Below are positions 63,701-64,000 of a DNA stretch of 64,000 nucleotides, in pieces. The notes under the pieces were generated by a model. That model did not search any database. It had not been told where the DNA came from and worked only from the letters and a program-made list of their open reading frames with translations. The stretch's first letter is position 1. Every line of letters begins with the position of its first letter. The position numbers and the translations under genes are program-made. This stretch comes from CAWCUK01 sp963798775 (lineage in GTDB: Bacteria > Bacteroidota > Ignavibacteria > Ignavibacteriales > Ignavibacteriaceae). The stretch spans positions 62,001 to 126,000 of the forward strand of contig CAWCUK010000008.1 in the NCBI GenBank assembly GCA_963798775.1, read 5' to 3'.

Positions 63701-64000
63701 ACGGTCGGCAGAAACTTGAACATCTTTAATTACTTGCGTTTTATAACCAATGGAGGATACTTTAACATCATAAGTACCAACGGGAACGTTTACAATAAAA
63801 AATTTACCTTCCTCATTTGTAGCGGCTCCAAGATTTGTTCCCATAACAATTATATTAACGCCGAAGAGTCCTTCATTGGTTTTCGCGTCGGTAACAGTAC
63901 CAATAATTCTGCTTCTGTTTTGCGCGATCATCTGAGTTGATATCATCGGCAACAACAATGCTATCAAAACAAACAACTTGAAAAGATTGGGGAATACCCG
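60776..64000 (-). CDS. TonB-dependent receptor, 5' end outside the window
   Basis: The reading frame runs open to the window edge, so the start codon lies beyond base 64000; about 1075 codons are visible. After a hydrophobic signal region (FVLIALLLPMISTQMIAQ) comes a carboxypeptidase-regulatory-like domain (IGTVTDAKTNEGLFGVNI), a plug domain (TAHQDQLHKEV, then LEKLPGVSEQNGYLTIRGGS, then MIDGFGYNN and SGGYNAEYGNFRSG) and a barrel ending in MRVDF. It imports oligosaccharides across the outer membrane with TonB energy. Together with the following two genes and the pectin enzymes it probably takes up rhamnogalacturonan or pectin fragments. Confidence 0.9.
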   Translation of the reverse strand, partial: RVFPNLFKLFVLIALLLPMISTQMIAQNRSRIIGTVTDAKTNEGLFGVNIIVMGTNLGAATNEEGKFFIVNVPVGTYDVKVSSIGYKTQVIKDVQVSADRVAQLNINLTSTVIESEEVVVTAHQDQLHKEVTNTQMVVSSDAIQEASGIREINSFLEKLPGVSEQNGYLTIRGGSADETGAMIDGFGYNNAAVGNSETSIPLSAIDQVSLLSGGYNAEYGNFRSGLINITTKSGDKNGYHGTLTLSRNNSHIKRFGQRISDPHNDMLSIYLDPTVAFDGATNTQMRELGLKFEGWNKAAETYNNFKDPSEQATPLDMYLFSAWMFMAEPDYKGLSELGYTVSDEQKKLFEQHSRKETGYDWNFDGGFGGPIPLVSKALGDATFYLSNITTEKQYVMPVTLDKDMSSTTLLTIKSNPSKSMTLTLKGLFKREIGVSPIRPPWGDAPDASDRGGFMPLNNLNYYDDFTYWFDPPFYPILNQTTWLAGFTLNQVLSNSTYYELQVNTLNIGNYTPTGDNRDTTMITSFGPFPVDEMPYGKWQFAPSHHVNGFTYPGYDAINALNKFRFRGKEGDLYDNSKVHEYSVKFNIASQIDEHNFVKAGVEYNKINLDHNFWEKWNTNAYNTYEFNYHREPSQTGVFVQDQLTFNEIIANLGVRFDYYYGGGGVWPSDPFAEDVYKKQAVDTWLFDYLTSGKSYVWDLFRQYDETHPGFLQPIKNFFTVSPRLGVSFPITDRSKFYFNYGQFRSNPPYYTMYQFRYRYDKNGLYDMSNPNLEPPKTTSYELGTAYNFYGSYILKMSGYYKDVTGEHGDVNYKTADNVLDYDSWSNNKYKDIQGVEVNIEKRDDSWIRGFVNFNYMLQKTGYTGKSLITDKNINNDQSGLYQGDESRALPRPSVNANITFRSPDDFGPDLGGLKLLSDWNLTFFFKWQAGDYFSWNPLGKLHLNNNLQWPDYYMLDMKLSKSFNIAGATATFYVDVSNVLNLKVSLLNKGYAFSSDLDEKNYLASLHLPMYNSPEYDDLRAQAAKSGDEFYQAGSDKVGDLQSSSKPYIDNPDFASFFMYGQPRDIWFGMRVDF

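Overview
The window looks like a chromosomal stretch from a low-GC member of the Bacteroidota/Chlorobiota group, most likely an Ignavibacteria-type organism (Ignavibacteriales, Melioribacteraceae-like). This placement is an inference. It rests on several proteins ending in a type IX secretion (T9SS) sorting domain with the core NYPNPFNPST, on a PorV/PorQ-family protein and TonB-dependent receptors with Bacteroidota-style N-terminal domains, and on a Rieske/cytochrome b operon with a multiheme cytochrome c. No rRNA, tRNA, transposase, integrase or CRISPR array was recognised.

Region 1 (1-11.5 kb) is mixed: a VOC-fold protein, an encapsulated-ferritin-like protein without a neighbouring shell gene, a tandem pair of secreted paralogues that share a nearly identical 3' tract, a DUF6588-like outer-membrane protein, an Lgt-like membrane protein and a GNAT-like acetyltransferase. 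It ends with an unusual cluster of a radical SAM protein, a large lipoprotein, an outer-membrane-like protein and a truncated lipoprotein paralogue. The two lipoproteins carry the same threefold repeat.

Region 2 (11.6-17.8 kb) holds kduD and kduI, preceded on the map by a decayed kdgF pseudogene, and then a divergent TonB-dependent receptor with a lipoprotein.

Region 3 (17.9-26.3 kb) is membrane and respiratory: a DUF2339-like membrane protein, a quinol oxidase operon (Rieske protein, fused b6-type cytochrome b, 11-heme cytochrome c), and a sensor kinase/sigma-54 regulator pair whose kinase has a c-type heme motif in its periplasmic domain.

Region 4 (26.4-64 kb) is a large pectin and uronate locus, all on the minus strand. 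Reading with transcription it contains: a TonB-dependent receptor (cut by the window edge), a large T9SS-type protein and a PorV-like protein; GH105 and CE12 enzymes for rhamnogalacturonan; uxaC and a LacI-family regulator; uxaA-uxaB-eda-kdgK; a large modular T9SS pectin methylesterase; then a long run of closely spaced genes (T9SS beta-sandwich protein, esterases, CE8, two GH28, PL9, uxaE, TRAP transporter dctPQM) ending at a clear terminator; and finally a Gfo/Idh oxidoreductase, a fructuronate-reductase-like SDR and a LarA-like nickel-pincer epimerase.

Together these describe breakdown of pectin outside the cell and in the periplasm, TRAP uptake of uronates, and intracellular conversion to pyruvate and glyceraldehyde 3-phosphate. 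Galacturonate goes through UxaC, UxaB and UxaA to KDG; unsaturated uronates go through KduI and KduD to KDG; KdgK and Eda finish. A second branch (UxaE, then SDR) leads to D-mannonate, but no mannonate dehydratase (UxuA) is present here. The LarA homologue at that point is the most suggestive metabolic oddity in the window.
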